A stretch of 64,000 nt of DNA. Origin: Leptospira_A soteropolitanensis (GTDB lineage: Bacteria; Spirochaetota; Leptospiria; Leptospirales; Leptospiraceae). Below are positions 46,219 through 55,140 of this stretch, piece after piece. Below the pieces are notes generated by a model, which had not been told where the DNA came from, did no database searches, and was given only the letters and a program-made list of their open reading frames with translations. The stretch's first letter is position 1, and each line of letters begins with the position of its first letter. Location of the stretch: the NCBI RefSeq assembly GCF_026151335.1, contig NZ_JAMQPP010000008.1. One strand, 5' to 3'. The position numbers were made by a program, and so were the translations under genes.

Positions 46219-47757
46219 ATGAATACAAAAGTGAGAATTCATTTCTGCTTTGACAAACCTGATAGGTTTTTCTCTCGTGAGACTGTGAAATTCTTTTCAG
46301 TCCACCGCACCTTCCTCATTCTACTTTGTGTATTGGTAGTTTTTTTATTTTATGGGAATTCCTCTCCCTTGGTCGACCAAGACGAAGCTGCTTATGCTGG
46401 TTTTTCGAGATCCATGATGGAAAAAGGAGACTTTCTCTCAATGGACTTCCCTTACTCTACTCCACATAGAAAACCACCTCTCCATTTCTGGATTACCTCT
46501 TTTCTTTTTAAAATATTTGGTCCTACAGAATGGGTGTTACGTTTGTTTCCAGCGATTTGTATTTTGGGGACAAGTTTGTTAACATACCACCTTGCACATA
46601 TTATATACGGACAAAGAACCGCATTATATGCTTTTAGCATCTTAAGTTTTTCATTGTATTTTCCTCTGAACGGGAAAATTGCTTTAGTAGATTCCCTTTT
46701 AGTTTTCTTTAGTATGTTAGGTTTTGTATCTCTATACCACTGGATCATTTCCTATAAAAAAATATTTGTATTTTTGTTTTGGCTTTCTGTGAGTTTGGGA
46801 CTTCTTGTAAAAGGACCTCCTGTTCTGATTTTTCTTGGTGGGACCTGTGTCCTTCTTTTGAGTATCAACCAAATCCGTTCTAAGATGTGGAAACTGAGGC
46901 CTTTTTTATGGTTACCTGTTTCATTACTCCCTCTTCTTCTTTGGGGATATTTTTCTTGGCAAAAAGACAATGGTGTTCTCATCCGATGGATGTTGGATTG
47001 GTACATCTTTCGAAGAGCGACCGATCCCGTATTTGGACAATCTGGTCCTCCAGGCACCTATCTCATGTTATTTGCGATAACACTTTTCCCTTGGACTAGA
47101 ATTTATCTTTCTTTTTTAAATGAATATGGATGGAAATTGATTGCGTATTTAAAAACAGAAGGCTTAAAACTCTTTAAAAATCTATTGCCTTGGAATTGGG
47201 AAGGAATTGATTCAAATTTTACTCCGAAACGATTTTTACTCATGGGACTGGGGTTTTCTTGGTTTTTTTATGAATGTTTGGCAAGTAAACTTCCTTCTTA
47301 TCCTCTATCTGCTTATCCTATCCTTGCGATCATACTCGGTGACCAACTTTCAAGAAAACATAACCAAATCTATATGTACAGGTTGTATCTGACAGTTTCT
47401 TTGATTATGATTGCTATTTTGTCTTTTGTAATTCTTCCGAAATTTTCTGAACTACGAATGGATACAAAGAAGGTAGCAGATATCATCAGAACATTGGTTC
47501 CTCCAGAGGAAACCTTACATTCTTTTGGCAATCAGGGAATCCCCAGTTTTGCTTATTATTACCACAGGCCGATTCAAGAAATAACCTGGGATGAAATCCA
47601 AACAACAAAGGGTTATCTCCTGATCGCTGAATCTGATTTTTTGATTGGGAAGGGGCTTGGGCTAGAATGGGAAACAAAAGGGGAACCATTTTCGATTTTT
47701 GCTTATGATCGCAATAAAAAACTAACACTTAGGCTTGTCAAAACGAAGAAGGATTAA
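46219..47757 (+). CDS. GT39-family membrane glycosyltransferase (ArnT/PMT-like)
   Basis: Polytopic GT-C enzyme of 512 residues that uses a polyprenyl-phosphate sugar donor at the periplasmic face. The first external loop carries the catalytic acidic cluster VDQDEAAYA (Asp53, Asp55, Glu56), followed by the RKPPLHFW motif near 77-84 typical of ArnT/PMT proteins. About ten to twelve membrane helices follow and a soluble C-terminal tail. Possible acceptors are lipid A or a protein. It stops 4 nt inside the end of the convergent DCC gene. Confidence 0.9.
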   Translation: MNTKVRIHFCFDKPDRFFSRETVKFFSVHRTFLILLCVLVVFLFYGNSSPLVDQDEAAYAGFSRSMMEKGDFLSMDFPYSTPHRKPPLHFWITSFLFKIFGPTEWVLRLFPAICILGTSLLTYHLAHIIYGQRTALYAFSILSFSLYFPLNGKIALVDSLLVFFSMLGFVSLYHWIISYKKIFVFLFWLSVSLGLLVKGPPVLIFLGGTCVLLLSINQIRSKMWKLRPFLWLPVSLLPLLLWGYFSWQKDNGVLIRWMLDWYIFRRATDPVFGQSGPPGTYLMLFAITLFPWTRIYLSFLNEYGWKLIAYLKTEGLKLFKNLLPWNWEGIDSNFTPKRFLLMGLGFSWFFYECLASKLPSYPLSAYPILAIILGDQLSRKHNQIYMYRLYLTVSLIMIAILSFVILPKFSELRMDTKKVADIIRTLVPPEETLHSFGNQGIPSFAYYYHRPIQEITWDEIQTTKGYLLIAESDFLIGKGLGLEWETKGEPFSIFAYDRNKKLTLRLVKTKKD

Positions 47758-48158
47758 TCTAAAAACCGTTTTTTTATGTTTGGTGAAGGGACCATACAGG
47801 AATCCGCTTTGCCAAACCACTGGTATCTATGTTTAGCAATAAACCGATAGATCGCGTTTCTAAAGATACGAGGAACCATCCAGAAGCCAAAAAACAAAAA
47901 CCAGGGAAACTTTAACTCACGGACTATTTGTAAAATAGCATCCGATTCTAAGTACAACTTCCCTGCACTCCAATAGAGAATACTATCAGGTAGGTTGGGA
48001 ATCCTATTTTCGGGAATGAGAGAATGAAAAACATCAGAACCAATCGCGGAAAAGTATAAATTCTCCTTTTGGTTGTGTTTCAAAAGGAACTGGACCGAAC
48101 CCATACACAAATGACAAACCCCATCAAAGAAAACAATTTTACTTTTTTCCGGTGGCAT
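47754..48158 (-). CDS. DCC family thiol-disulfide oxidoreductase-like protein (DUF393)
   Basis: A 134-residue protein whose FFDGVCHLCMGSVQFLLKH segment contains the name-giving Asp12, Cys15 and Cys18 (DxxCxxC) motif. The fold is thioredoxin-like and redox function is inferred from the CxxC. Other family positions are visible in DAILQIVRELKFPW and RYQWFGK. Converges on the GT39 gene with a 4-nt overlap of stops. Confidence 0.88.
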   Translation of the reverse strand: MPPEKSKIVFFDGVCHLCMGSVQFLLKHNQKENLYFSAIGSDVFHSLIPENRIPNLPDSILYWSAGKLYLESDAILQIVRELKFPWFLFFGFWMVPRIFRNAIYRFIAKHRYQWFGKADSCMVPSPNIKKRFLD

Positions 48159-48225
48159 CCTTTCCCTCTACTTCCAAACTGACAGAGAACTATTTGAAAT
48201 CGAGTCTAAAACTATAGAGGCCATT

Positions 48226-50172
48226 ATGTTTCCTGAATTTCAATCTGAAAATCTTCCTAAAAAAGAATCCTCCATTTTAGAAAAAATGGAGTCGAACAAA
48301 GACTTCATTCAAACTCTATTACAAATAGAAAAACCAACCTTTCAAAACTTTGCAAAACCTTACCAACGAATCCAAACAGAACTTGGGGACTTGGTTACAG
48401 AAATTTCTCATCTTAATTCTGTAAAAAATAACGAAGAAAGCCAAACGATCTATAGCAGGTTATTACCAAAACTGAGTGAGTATTATACGGATCTTGGACA
48501 AAACGAAGAAATTTTTTCCACCCTTCTTAAAATTCAATCTTCCGAAACAAACTTAAACCCTGAAGCGGTCAAAGTTTTAGAAAATGAAATTAGAGATTTT
48601 CGATTGTCCGGAGTGGGTCTCAGTGCAGATACCAAAAATGCCTTAAAGGAAATTCGAATTCGTTTGTCTGACCTATCCAATCAGTTTTCACAAAATGTAT
48701 TAAATGCAACCAATGCGTTTGCTCTTTATCTCTCAGAATCCGATGTGGAAGGAATTCCAGAAAGCGACAAAAACTCGGCCAAATGCGAGGATGGTACATA
48801 TAAATTTACCTTACAATTCCCATCTTACATTGCTTATATGACATATGGTCAAAACAGAGAAATTAGAAAAAAACTCTATGATGGTTATTGTACAAGGGCA
48901 CCAGAAAACGGAAAATTAATAGAGGAAATTTTGGAACTTCGAGATAAGGAAGCAAAACTCCTTGGTTTTCCGACTTTTGCTCATTTGAGTTTGGCTACAA
49001 AAGTGGCAGATACTCCAGAACAAGTAATTGAATTTTTAGATCATTTGGGACAAAAAGCAAAACCAATCGCATTGCAAGAGTTAAATGAAATTAAAAATTT
49101 TGCGAAAAAACTCGGTCACACCGATTTAGAACCTTGGGATCTTACCTATTTCTCTGAAAAATTAAAAAAGGAATCCTTTTCTTATGATGAGGAAATCTAC
49201 AGGCCTTATCTTGAGAAAGAAACGGTAATCCAAGGAACCTTTTTATTCTTAGAAAAACTCTTAGGAATCCAATTCAAACAAGTAACCACACCTGTTTGGG
49301 AGCCGTCTGTCCTTTGTTATGACTTAGTCGTAGATGGAGAAACCAGGTCTCGTTTGTATTTGGACTTAGAAGTCCGAACAGAAAAAAAAGGAGGGGCATG
49401 GATGCACAACTGGAAACCTCACTTCCAAGATGAAACAGGAAAAACAGAACTTCCCGTTGCCTTCGTTGTGGCTAGTTTTCCTAAAGCAACCAAAACACAT
49501 CCATCACTCCTACGACCAAGCGACGTTGTCACTCTCTTTCATGAATTGGGTCATGCCCTTCACCACCTTCTCTCCCGCGTGAAAGAAGCTTTTGTGAGTG
49601 GAGTGAATGGAGTGGAGTGGGATGCCGTAGAATTCCCTTCTCAATTTTTAGAAAACTTTGCTTATGAGCCAAAAGTCTTAGAACTTTTTGCAAAACATTA
49701 TCAAACAAAAGATCCAATCCCAAATTCTTATATAGAAACGATGGTAAAGGCCAAAAATTTTATGTCGGCAATGGGAGTCGTAAGACAGATCGAATTTGCG
49801 AAGTTTGATATGTTGATCCATCTAGAAAAACCAACGGAGTTTAGAGTTCAGGAGATTTTAGACCAAGTTAGAAAAGAATTTTCTGTCGTGGTTCCACCTG
49901 CTTATAATAAATTTCAAAATTCTTTTACTCATATATTTGCCGGTGGCTATGCCGCAGGATATTATTCCTATAAATGGGCAGAACTTCTTTCTGCAAACGC
50001 CTACTATTCGTTTGTTGATAAAGGAGTGTTTGACTTAGACCACGCTGCTCATTTCAGAAAAACTGTCTTAGAAAAAGGTGGATCAGGGAATGCAATGGAT
50101 CTTTTCCGCGATTTTTACGGAAAAGATCCAGAGATCGATGCTTTACTTCGACTCAACGGAATTGCTGCTTAA
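48226..50172 (+). CDS. M3 family oligopeptidase
   Basis: Zinc metallopeptidase of the thimet/oligopeptidase A family, which degrades short peptides in the cytosol (including cleaved signal peptides in some bacteria). The 648 residues show the HExxH motif in TLFHELGHALHH (His439, Glu440, His443) and the third-ligand region VEFPSQFLENFAYE about 30 residues on. SFTHIFAGGYAAGYYSYKWAELLSANAY near 563-590 is the conserved substrate-binding Gly/Tyr region. GAGG precedes the ATG. No signal peptide. Ends 30 nt inside the convergent Sco gene. Confidence 0.95.
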   Translation: MFPEFQSENLPKKESSILEKMESNKDFIQTLLQIEKPTFQNFAKPYQRIQTELGDLVTEISHLNSVKNNEESQTIYSRLLPKLSEYYTDLGQNEEIFSTLLKIQSSETNLNPEAVKVLENEIRDFRLSGVGLSADTKNALKEIRIRLSDLSNQFSQNVLNATNAFALYLSESDVEGIPESDKNSAKCEDGTYKFTLQFPSYIAYMTYGQNREIRKKLYDGYCTRAPENGKLIEEILELRDKEAKLLGFPTFAHLSLATKVADTPEQVIEFLDHLGQKAKPIALQELNEIKNFAKKLGHTDLEPWDLTYFSEKLKKESFSYDEEIYRPYLEKETVIQGTFLFLEKLLGIQFKQVTTPVWEPSVLCYDLVVDGETRSRLYLDLEVRTEKKGGAWMHNWKPHFQDETGKTELPVAFVVASFPKATKTHPSLLRPSDVVTLFHELGHALHHLLSRVKEAFVSGVNGVEWDAVEFPSQFLENFAYEPKVLELFAKHYQTKDPIPNSYIETMVKAKNFMSAMGVVRQIEFAKFDMLIHLEKPTEFRVQEILDQVRKEFSVVVPPAYNKFQNSFTHIFAGGYAAGYYSYKWAELLSANAYYSFVDKGVFDLDHAAHFRKTVLEKGGSGNAMDLFRDFYGKDPEIDALLRLNGIAA

Positions 50173-50715
50173 GGCCAGTATGGATTTTGTGATTACTTCT
50201 TTAGAATCGGTGGACTTAATTAGTTTTCGGGTCTTACGATTTTGATCCAATACATAAATATAAGTGGAATGGTCAAAACTTTGACCATCTTCCGTTTTTT
50301 GCACATAGGCAGCGTATTGTTTTAGAATTTGATTAGTCGTATCTGCTGAAAAAGAAAGGCCCACCGATTGAGGCAAATAAAATTGGACATACTTTGTGGT
50401 TGTCTCTGGTGAATCACGAACAGGGTCTACCGAGATAAAAACCACCTTAAATTTTGATTTTTCTTCTTCGGTTAGGGGTTCCACCGCAGCTTTAATTTTT
50501 GCTAATGTATTCGGACAAAAATCAGGACAATACGTATATCCAAAAAAAACCAATAGAACTGGTTCCTGAAACGACTTAAAAGACACCAATTGCCCCGATT
50601 TATCTTTCGCTTCAATGTTTCCACCAATCGGTAGTTCAGTGAATTCCAACCCAGAACTACATCCAAAAAACCCAAATCCAACTAACAACATTAAGACAAA
50701 TTTTCTTTTCATCAT
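50143..50715 (-). CDS. SCO1/SenC family copper protein, lipoprotein
   Basis: Thioredoxin-fold copper metallochaperone that helps assemble the CuA site of cytochrome oxidase. The 190 residues have a lipoprotein signal (LMLLVGFGFFGC, Cys19) and the CxxxC motif in GYTYCPDFCP (Cys63, Cys67). The third copper ligand histidine is likely that of SFDHSTYIYVLD near 155. All ligands are present. Its start overlaps the stop of the PCuAC gene by 4 nt, and Sco plus PCuAC form a standard copper-delivery pair. Confidence 0.93.
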   Translation of the reverse strand: MMKRKFVLMLLVGFGFFGCSSGLEFTELPIGGNIEAKDKSGQLVSFKSFQEPVLLVFFGYTYCPDFCPNTLAKIKAAVEPLTEEEKSKFKVVFISVDPVRDSPETTTKYVQFYLPQSVGLSFSADTTNQILKQYAAYVQKTEDGQSFDHSTYIYVLDQNRKTRKLIKSTDSKEVITKSILALSSNSVESK

Positions 50716-51146
50716 TTTTTCTCTTCCACAATCACTGTTCGACTTTCCCCGTTAGAAAATTGAAATTCTAATGTCAAATCCCCAGAGACATTTCCTTTTT
50801 CATATAACATCAAATGTTTACCAGATCGCATTAGCTGGATTGTTTGATTTGTTTCTAGAAGTATAGGATATTCTAACTTACGCATCCTGGCAATTTGTGT
50901 TTCGTTGTCTAAAGAGGATTCGTGGAACTCAACTGTTTTGTAGTGGTTACTTACGATGTTTCGAATCTCTACGTCTTTTCCAAAAGGATTTCTAATTTCT
51001 CCATAGACAGCAGCAGTTTTTGCTATTTCTGGCGCAGGTTTCATCCAAAGTTGGATGGGTTCTGTCGGTTTGTGACAGAAAACAAACAAATTGACTTGAA
51101 TTAGAAACAGAAATCCTGCATTTGTAATATTTATCTTTCGTAACAA
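50712..51146 (-). CDS. Copper chaperone PCuAC, lipoprotein
   Basis: Periplasmic Cu(I) chaperone of the DUF461 family. The frame is open to 51221, but that would overlap the divergent hydrolase gene. A TTG at 51146 with GAGG 5 nt upstream gives MLRKINITNAGFLFLIQVNL followed by a lipobox-type FVFC, so I prefer it (144 residues). Counting from that start, the Met/His copper motif H-x(12)-M-x(22)-H-x-M is His75, Met88, His111 and Met113. Coupled to the downstream Sco gene. Confidence 0.87.
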   Translation of the reverse strand: MLRKINITNAGFLFLIQVNLFVFCHKPTEPIQLWMKPAPEIAKTAAVYGEIRNPFGKDVEIRNIVSNHYKTVEFHESSLDNETQIARMRKLEYPILLETNQTIQLMRSGKHLMLYEKGNVSGDLTLEFQFSNGESRTVIVEEKK

Positions 51147-51156
51147 GAGAACCTCG

Positions 51157-52176
51157 ATGAGAATAATATTCAAATGGGTGATTGCCATCACTCTCATTCT
51201 ATCTTCATTCCTAGTATCCACTTACAACTGGTCTACTGGCGAATACAATTATGATTCCTCTAGAAAATTCGAAAATTTTGATGCCTTCTACCAAAACGAA
51301 CTGAAGATAAGCGCTAGTGAAAATACAAGACCAAATAACGAAGAACTTCTGATTCGTGTTTCGGAAGAAAAAACTCCCATTGCCATTGTTTATATACATG
51401 GATTTGGTGCTAGCCGTGGTGAAGGAGAAGAAGTTACAAACCTTTTATCTGAATACTTTGGTGCCAATACTTACTATTTAAGACTCCCCGGGCACGGAAC
51501 GAATCCGGAAGACCACCTAAATACTAACTTTCAAAAATACCTCCAAGATGCAGAAGATAGTTTGGTTTATGCAAGAGAACTCGGACAAAAGACTGTCCTC
51601 ATTGGAACCAGTATGGGAGGAAACATCGCTTCTTATTTAGCAGCAAAACATCCGGAACTTGTAGATTCCCTCATCCTTGCTTCTCCATTTTATGATTTTG
51701 ATGATCCGACTGCACATATGTTTCGTTTTCACTGGGGGAAGTCTTTTATCAATGCTATCAAAGGAGAAATGCGTATTTCCAAAACCGACCCAAAAGATGA
51801 ATCGGCGAAGTATTGGTATTTAGATCAGTATTATGGTGCCATCCAAAATCTTTTGGAACTAAAACGATTTGTAGATAAAGACAATCCTTTTCCACGCATT
51901 ACTGCACCCACCTTACTGATGTATTACTATAAATCAGAGACAGAACATGATTTTGTAGCCTCTGTTCCTGCAATGTTACATGTTTTTGATCAAATTCAAT
52001 CAGGACCAAATCACAATCCCCAAAACAAACTTCTAAAAATCGAAAATGGGGCACATGTTTTACTATCTCAATATGTAAAATCCGATAAGGAACTGATTGA
52101 AAAAGAACTCATCCAGTTCATCAAAGATACAACAGGTGCTGAAGAAGTTAAAAAATCAAAGAAATCCAAACGATAA
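51157..52176 (+). CDS. Alpha/beta hydrolase, membrane-anchored
   Basis: The 339 residues have an N-terminal helix (FKWVIAITLILSSFLVSTY) followed by an alpha/beta-hydrolase domain: oxyanion HGFG at 81-84, nucleophile elbow GTSMGG (Ser152), and a C-terminal His in ENGAHVLLSQY near 308. The layout resembles carboxylesterases and monoacylglycerol lipases. The tail is basic (KKSKKSKR). Only 10 nt separate its start from the TTG of the divergent copper gene. Substrate unknown. Confidence 0.88.
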   Translation: MRIIFKWVIAITLILSSFLVSTYNWSTGEYNYDSSRKFENFDAFYQNELKISASENTRPNNEELLIRVSEEKTPIAIVYIHGFGASRGEGEEVTNLLSEYFGANTYYLRLPGHGTNPEDHLNTNFQKYLQDAEDSLVYARELGQKTVLIGTSMGGNIASYLAAKHPELVDSLILASPFYDFDDPTAHMFRFHWGKSFINAIKGEMRISKTDPKDESAKYWYLDQYYGAIQNLLELKRFVDKDNPFPRITAPTLLMYYYKSETEHDFVASVPAMLHVFDQIQSGPNHNPQNKLLKIENGAHVLLSQYVKSDKELIEKELIQFIKDTTGAEEVKKSKKSKR

Positions 52177-54057
52177 CAAAATCGTTTCATAGAGTTCATC
52201 TACGGATATTGGTTTAGAACGAACCAATATCCCTTCTGCATCCAATTCTTCCGAATCTAACCCTTCCATATTTCCTGTATAAAGAACCGCTGAAAGGTCT
52301 GGATTTACCTTCTTGATTTTACGAATGAGACTTAGGCCGTTGATCTCTCTCATTCTATAATCTGACAATATAAAATCAGGAACTATGTTTTTTAAATTTT
52401 CTAAAGCAGAGTTTGCGGTTCTAAATATTTTGGGAAAAATTTGTTTTTGAGAAAGAACAAAACAAATCGCTTCACTAGCAGCTTCATCATCCTCCACAAT
52501 CCAAATTTCTTTTTCCGATATCACTGACCAAACATCTTTTGGTTTATTTTCTTCGTTTGTCTTCTTGGCACCGAGTAAAATTTGTCCCTCTTCTAAAGGT
52601 AAATAAATATGGATAAGAACAGTCATTGGTTCCGGTTTTTCTATATAAAACTCACCTCCCCAATTTTTCACGTAACGATTGATTAAGTGCATTCCTGTCC
52701 ACTGAAACTCTTCCTCACCAAAATTGACAAAGTCTAGAGTATTTAAACCGGAGAGACTAGGAAGAGAAAGGCCTGTAAACTCCATTGAGACTAACACTTT
52801 AAATTCATCTGCAGAGGAAGTCTGTATCCGAACAAGTCCCCTCTTTCGATCATCCCAAACAAGTAACCCTCCAGAAGTCAATTCACAGAGAATTTTTGAA
52901 AATCGAACCGCATCTATCTTCGTATAAAGTGGTGATTTGTAAAAATCAAATTGAGCTTCCACATTTTTTGGTAATCCAGCATTTACAAGAGGAATGGTCG
53001 ACTCAATGACAGATGATATCTCAATTTTTGCAGAGGAATCCTCGTCTTTTACCTTTGAATATTTAATAATCCTATGAATCATAGAACGAGCATTATCTGC
53101 TCCCATTCTAATTTTTTCCAAATATTCCAAAATTTTTGATTCTTCAAATTTTCCTAATTTAATTTGTTCTTCTCCCAACTGAGAGAACACATGAATTGGT
53201 TGTAGATAGTTATTCAAATCATGAGCTATATTGGTTGCTAAACTTCCAATCGTTTCCATTTTTTGCGAATGCAATTGGTAGGACTCGATTTGTTTTTTTT
53301 CAGTAACATCATCCAAAAAAACATAATAAAAATCAGGTTTTCCTTGTGAATTACGAAAAGCACTAATTCGGCGATAAACACTGATTCGGCGACCATCTTT
53401 TCTAGTTAATCTGGACTCTTCTACTCCTTCTTTAAAAAAACCAAAATATTCCATCTCTTCTTCAGATATAGGTTCACCTTTGATCCGCTTGATGTTCAGA
53501 TCCGTTAAATTTTGAAAACTATATCCAGTGATTTCGGTAAACCGTGGATTGATGCGAAAATAGCCACCTTCCCAGTCTTGTAATGCCATTCCGACGGATG
53601 CATTTTCAAAGAGCCCCAGAAAAAATTGAATTTGTTCTACAATATTGATTTCGTTTGTTTTTTCATTGGTCACATCACGCACAAAAACAATTTGCAGTTG
53701 GGAATCCATCTTCGGGATGTTTACCTTTCGTTTTTCGAACTGAAACCAACGAACTAAAATTTCATTCGGCATCCGAAATCGGTAATCGCCTTGGATAGTC
53801 TCTCGTTCAAAATGTTTGTTTGGGTAGAGAAATTGTTCTCGAAAATTGGCCTTATCTTCTTCTGCAACCCACTGCAAAAGATCGGATTCCAAACAATCCT
53901 CATTGGATCTGTGGCATCCCAAATTGTTTTTAAAAAAATCGTTCGAAAATAAAATTTTCCCGGATTTTGGATCTGTTAAATATACCCCACCGGAAAATAG
54001 ATTGGGCAAGACCTTAAAGAATTCTATCATTCCGCTTGCTTCTAGATTCGTTTGCAT
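52156..54057 (-). CDS. PAS hybrid histidine kinase with degenerate ATPase domain and C-terminal receiver
   Basis: I start at the ATG at 54057, since the longer frame would run into the divergent tatA start. Two PAS domains come first (about 15-140, with SGGVYLTDPKSGKILFSN; and 150-260, with WEGGYFRINPRFTEITGYS). The dimerisation/phosphoacceptor region has IGSLATNIAHDLNNYL with His279. The ATP-binding domain lacks the N box (LTSGGLLVWDD where NLLxNA is expected) and the G boxes (no GxGxG; FQWTGMHLINRY at the G2 site). The receiver has acidic EDD and phospho-acceptor Asp566 in ILSDYRM. So it may be a phosphate sink or scaffold rather than an active kinase. Confidence 0.87.
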   Translation of the reverse strand: MQTNLEASGMIEFFKVLPNLFSGGVYLTDPKSGKILFSNDFFKNNLGCHRSNEDCLESDLLQWVAEEDKANFREQFLYPNKHFERETIQGDYRFRMPNEILVRWFQFEKRKVNIPKMDSQLQIVFVRDVTNEKTNEINIVEQIQFFLGLFENASVGMALQDWEGGYFRINPRFTEITGYSFQNLTDLNIKRIKGEPISEEEMEYFGFFKEGVEESRLTRKDGRRISVYRRISAFRNSQGKPDFYYVFLDDVTEKKQIESYQLHSQKMETIGSLATNIAHDLNNYLQPIHVFSQLGEEQIKLGKFEESKILEYLEKIRMGADNARSMIHRIIKYSKVKDEDSSAKIEISSVIESTIPLVNAGLPKNVEAQFDFYKSPLYTKIDAVRFSKILCELTSGGLLVWDDRKRGLVRIQTSSADEFKVLVSMEFTGLSLPSLSGLNTLDFVNFGEEEFQWTGMHLINRYVKNWGGEFYIEKPEPMTVLIHIYLPLEEGQILLGAKKTNEENKPKDVWSVISEKEIWIVEDDEAASEAICFVLSQKQIFPKIFRTANSALENLKNIVPDFILSDYRMREINGLSLIRKIKKVNPDLSAVLYTGNMEGLDSEELDAEGILVRSKPISVDELYETILLSFGFL

Positions 54058-54080
54058 AACTCTTGCCTTAAGAGGGAAAT

Positions 54081-54350
54081 ATGCCATCCAATCCGTTTTC
54101 TTTTCAAGCACCTATTGCTTTTTTTAATTTGGGACCTTGGGAGATTGCACTCATCGTCTTCTTAGCGTTACTTTTTTTTGGCGGGAAACGCCTACCGAGC
54201 CTTGCAAAAGATTTAGGTTCAGGAATCAAAGAATTTCGTAAATCCTTAACAGGACAAGAAGAGGAACCGACCCAAACCAGTTTTCCTCAAGAAGAACCAA
54301 AGTCTGCCTCCTCAGGCGCATCCAAATCTGGAAAAAAGAAAAAAGCATAA
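54081..54350 (+). CDS. tatA: Twin-arginine translocase subunit TatA/TatB-type
   Basis: Single-span membrane protein of the Tat system, which moves folded proteins across the inner membrane. The 89 residues show NLGPWEIALIVFLALLFFGGKRLPSLAKDLGSGIKEF: a short N-terminal helix, the FGGKRLP hinge and the amphipathic helix. A charged tail follows (SKSGKKKKA). It stands 10 nt upstream of tatC. The ATG at 54081 is only 23 nt from the divergent kinase start. Confidence 0.95.
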   Translation: MPSNPFSFQAPIAFFNLGPWEIALIVFLALLFFGGKRLPSLAKDLGSGIKEFRKSLTGQEEEPTQTSFPQEEPKSASSGASKSGKKKKA

Positions 54351-54360
54351 GATTTAAGCC

Positions 54361-55140
54361 TTGGCCGGGAAAAAAAGAACTGTACTCCCACTGCCCGAGG
54401 GTTCTGAAACCAGGGAAAAGTATATGTCCCTGGGCGACCATTTAGAGGAACTCCGCCAAAGGCTTATCTATTCCATTTTAGTGGTCTCTATTTTTATGGT
54501 GGCTACTTTATATTTTGGTAGCGAGATCCATACTTTTCTCATCCAACCCTATAAATCAGTTTTAGGACCGGATGCTCACTTTTTTCAGATCCAGCTTATG
54601 GCGCCGTTTCTGATTTATCTCAAAACATCGTTTATCCTATCGGTTCTTGTTTCTTTACCATTTCTCTTATACATCCTTTGGGGATTCATTGCACCAGCTG
54701 TAGATCCTAGGACAGAAAAATGGGGGAAGTTTATCATACTGTTTTCTACCCTACTCTTTTGGTCGGGACTTGCACTCTGTTGGTTTACTGTCTTTGAAAA
54801 TTTCCTCCGGGTTTTCCTTGTGATACTCAGACCCGATGGTGTAGATCCGTATTTACCGATTGACGAGTATTACGATTTGTTTTTTAATTTGCACCTAGTG
54901 TTTGGTGCATCCTTTCAATTACCGATTGTTCTCATCCTACTGGGTAGGATTGGAATCCTTTCTTCCCGGTTTTTAATTTCTAGGTGGAGAGAGGCTGTGC
55001 TTATCATTGCCGTAGTGTCTGCAGTTTTATCGCCAGGTCCGGATGTTTTTTCGATGTTAATGTTACTTGTTCCTCTTAGTTTTCTATTTTTTCTTTCTGC
55101 CATCATCATGAAAGTATTGGAAACCACAGATCGCAAATGA
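54361..55140 (+). CDS. tatC: Sec-independent protein translocase TatC
   Basis: Six-span core receptor of the Tat translocon that binds twin-arginine signal peptides. The 259 residues include SLGDHLEELRQRL with the signal-binding Glu region at the cytosolic N-terminus and the conserved FGASFQLP (periplasmic/TM) and PDVFSMLML segments. The frame begins with a TTG at 54361; the ATG at 54424, with AGGG 9 nt upstream, is an alternative that would still keep the HLEELR motif. Its stop overlaps the next gene start by 4 nt. Confidence 0.93.
   Translation: MAGKKRTVLPLPEGSETREKYMSLGDHLEELRQRLIYSILVVSIFMVATLYFGSEIHTFLIQPYKSVLGPDAHFFQIQLMAPFLIYLKTSFILSVLVSLPFLLYILWGFIAPAVDPRTEKWGKFIILFSTLLFWSGLALCWFTVFENFLRVFLVILRPDGVDPYLPIDEYYDLFFNLHLVFGASFQLPIVLILLGRIGILSSRFLISRWREAVLIIAVVSAVLSPGPDVFSMLMLLVPLSFLFFLSAIIMKVLETTDRK

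Noticed and set aside
54058..54111. Longer N-terminus of the hybrid kinase
   Set aside because: It would overlap the divergent tatA start; the ATG at 54057 fits the PAS domain boundary.
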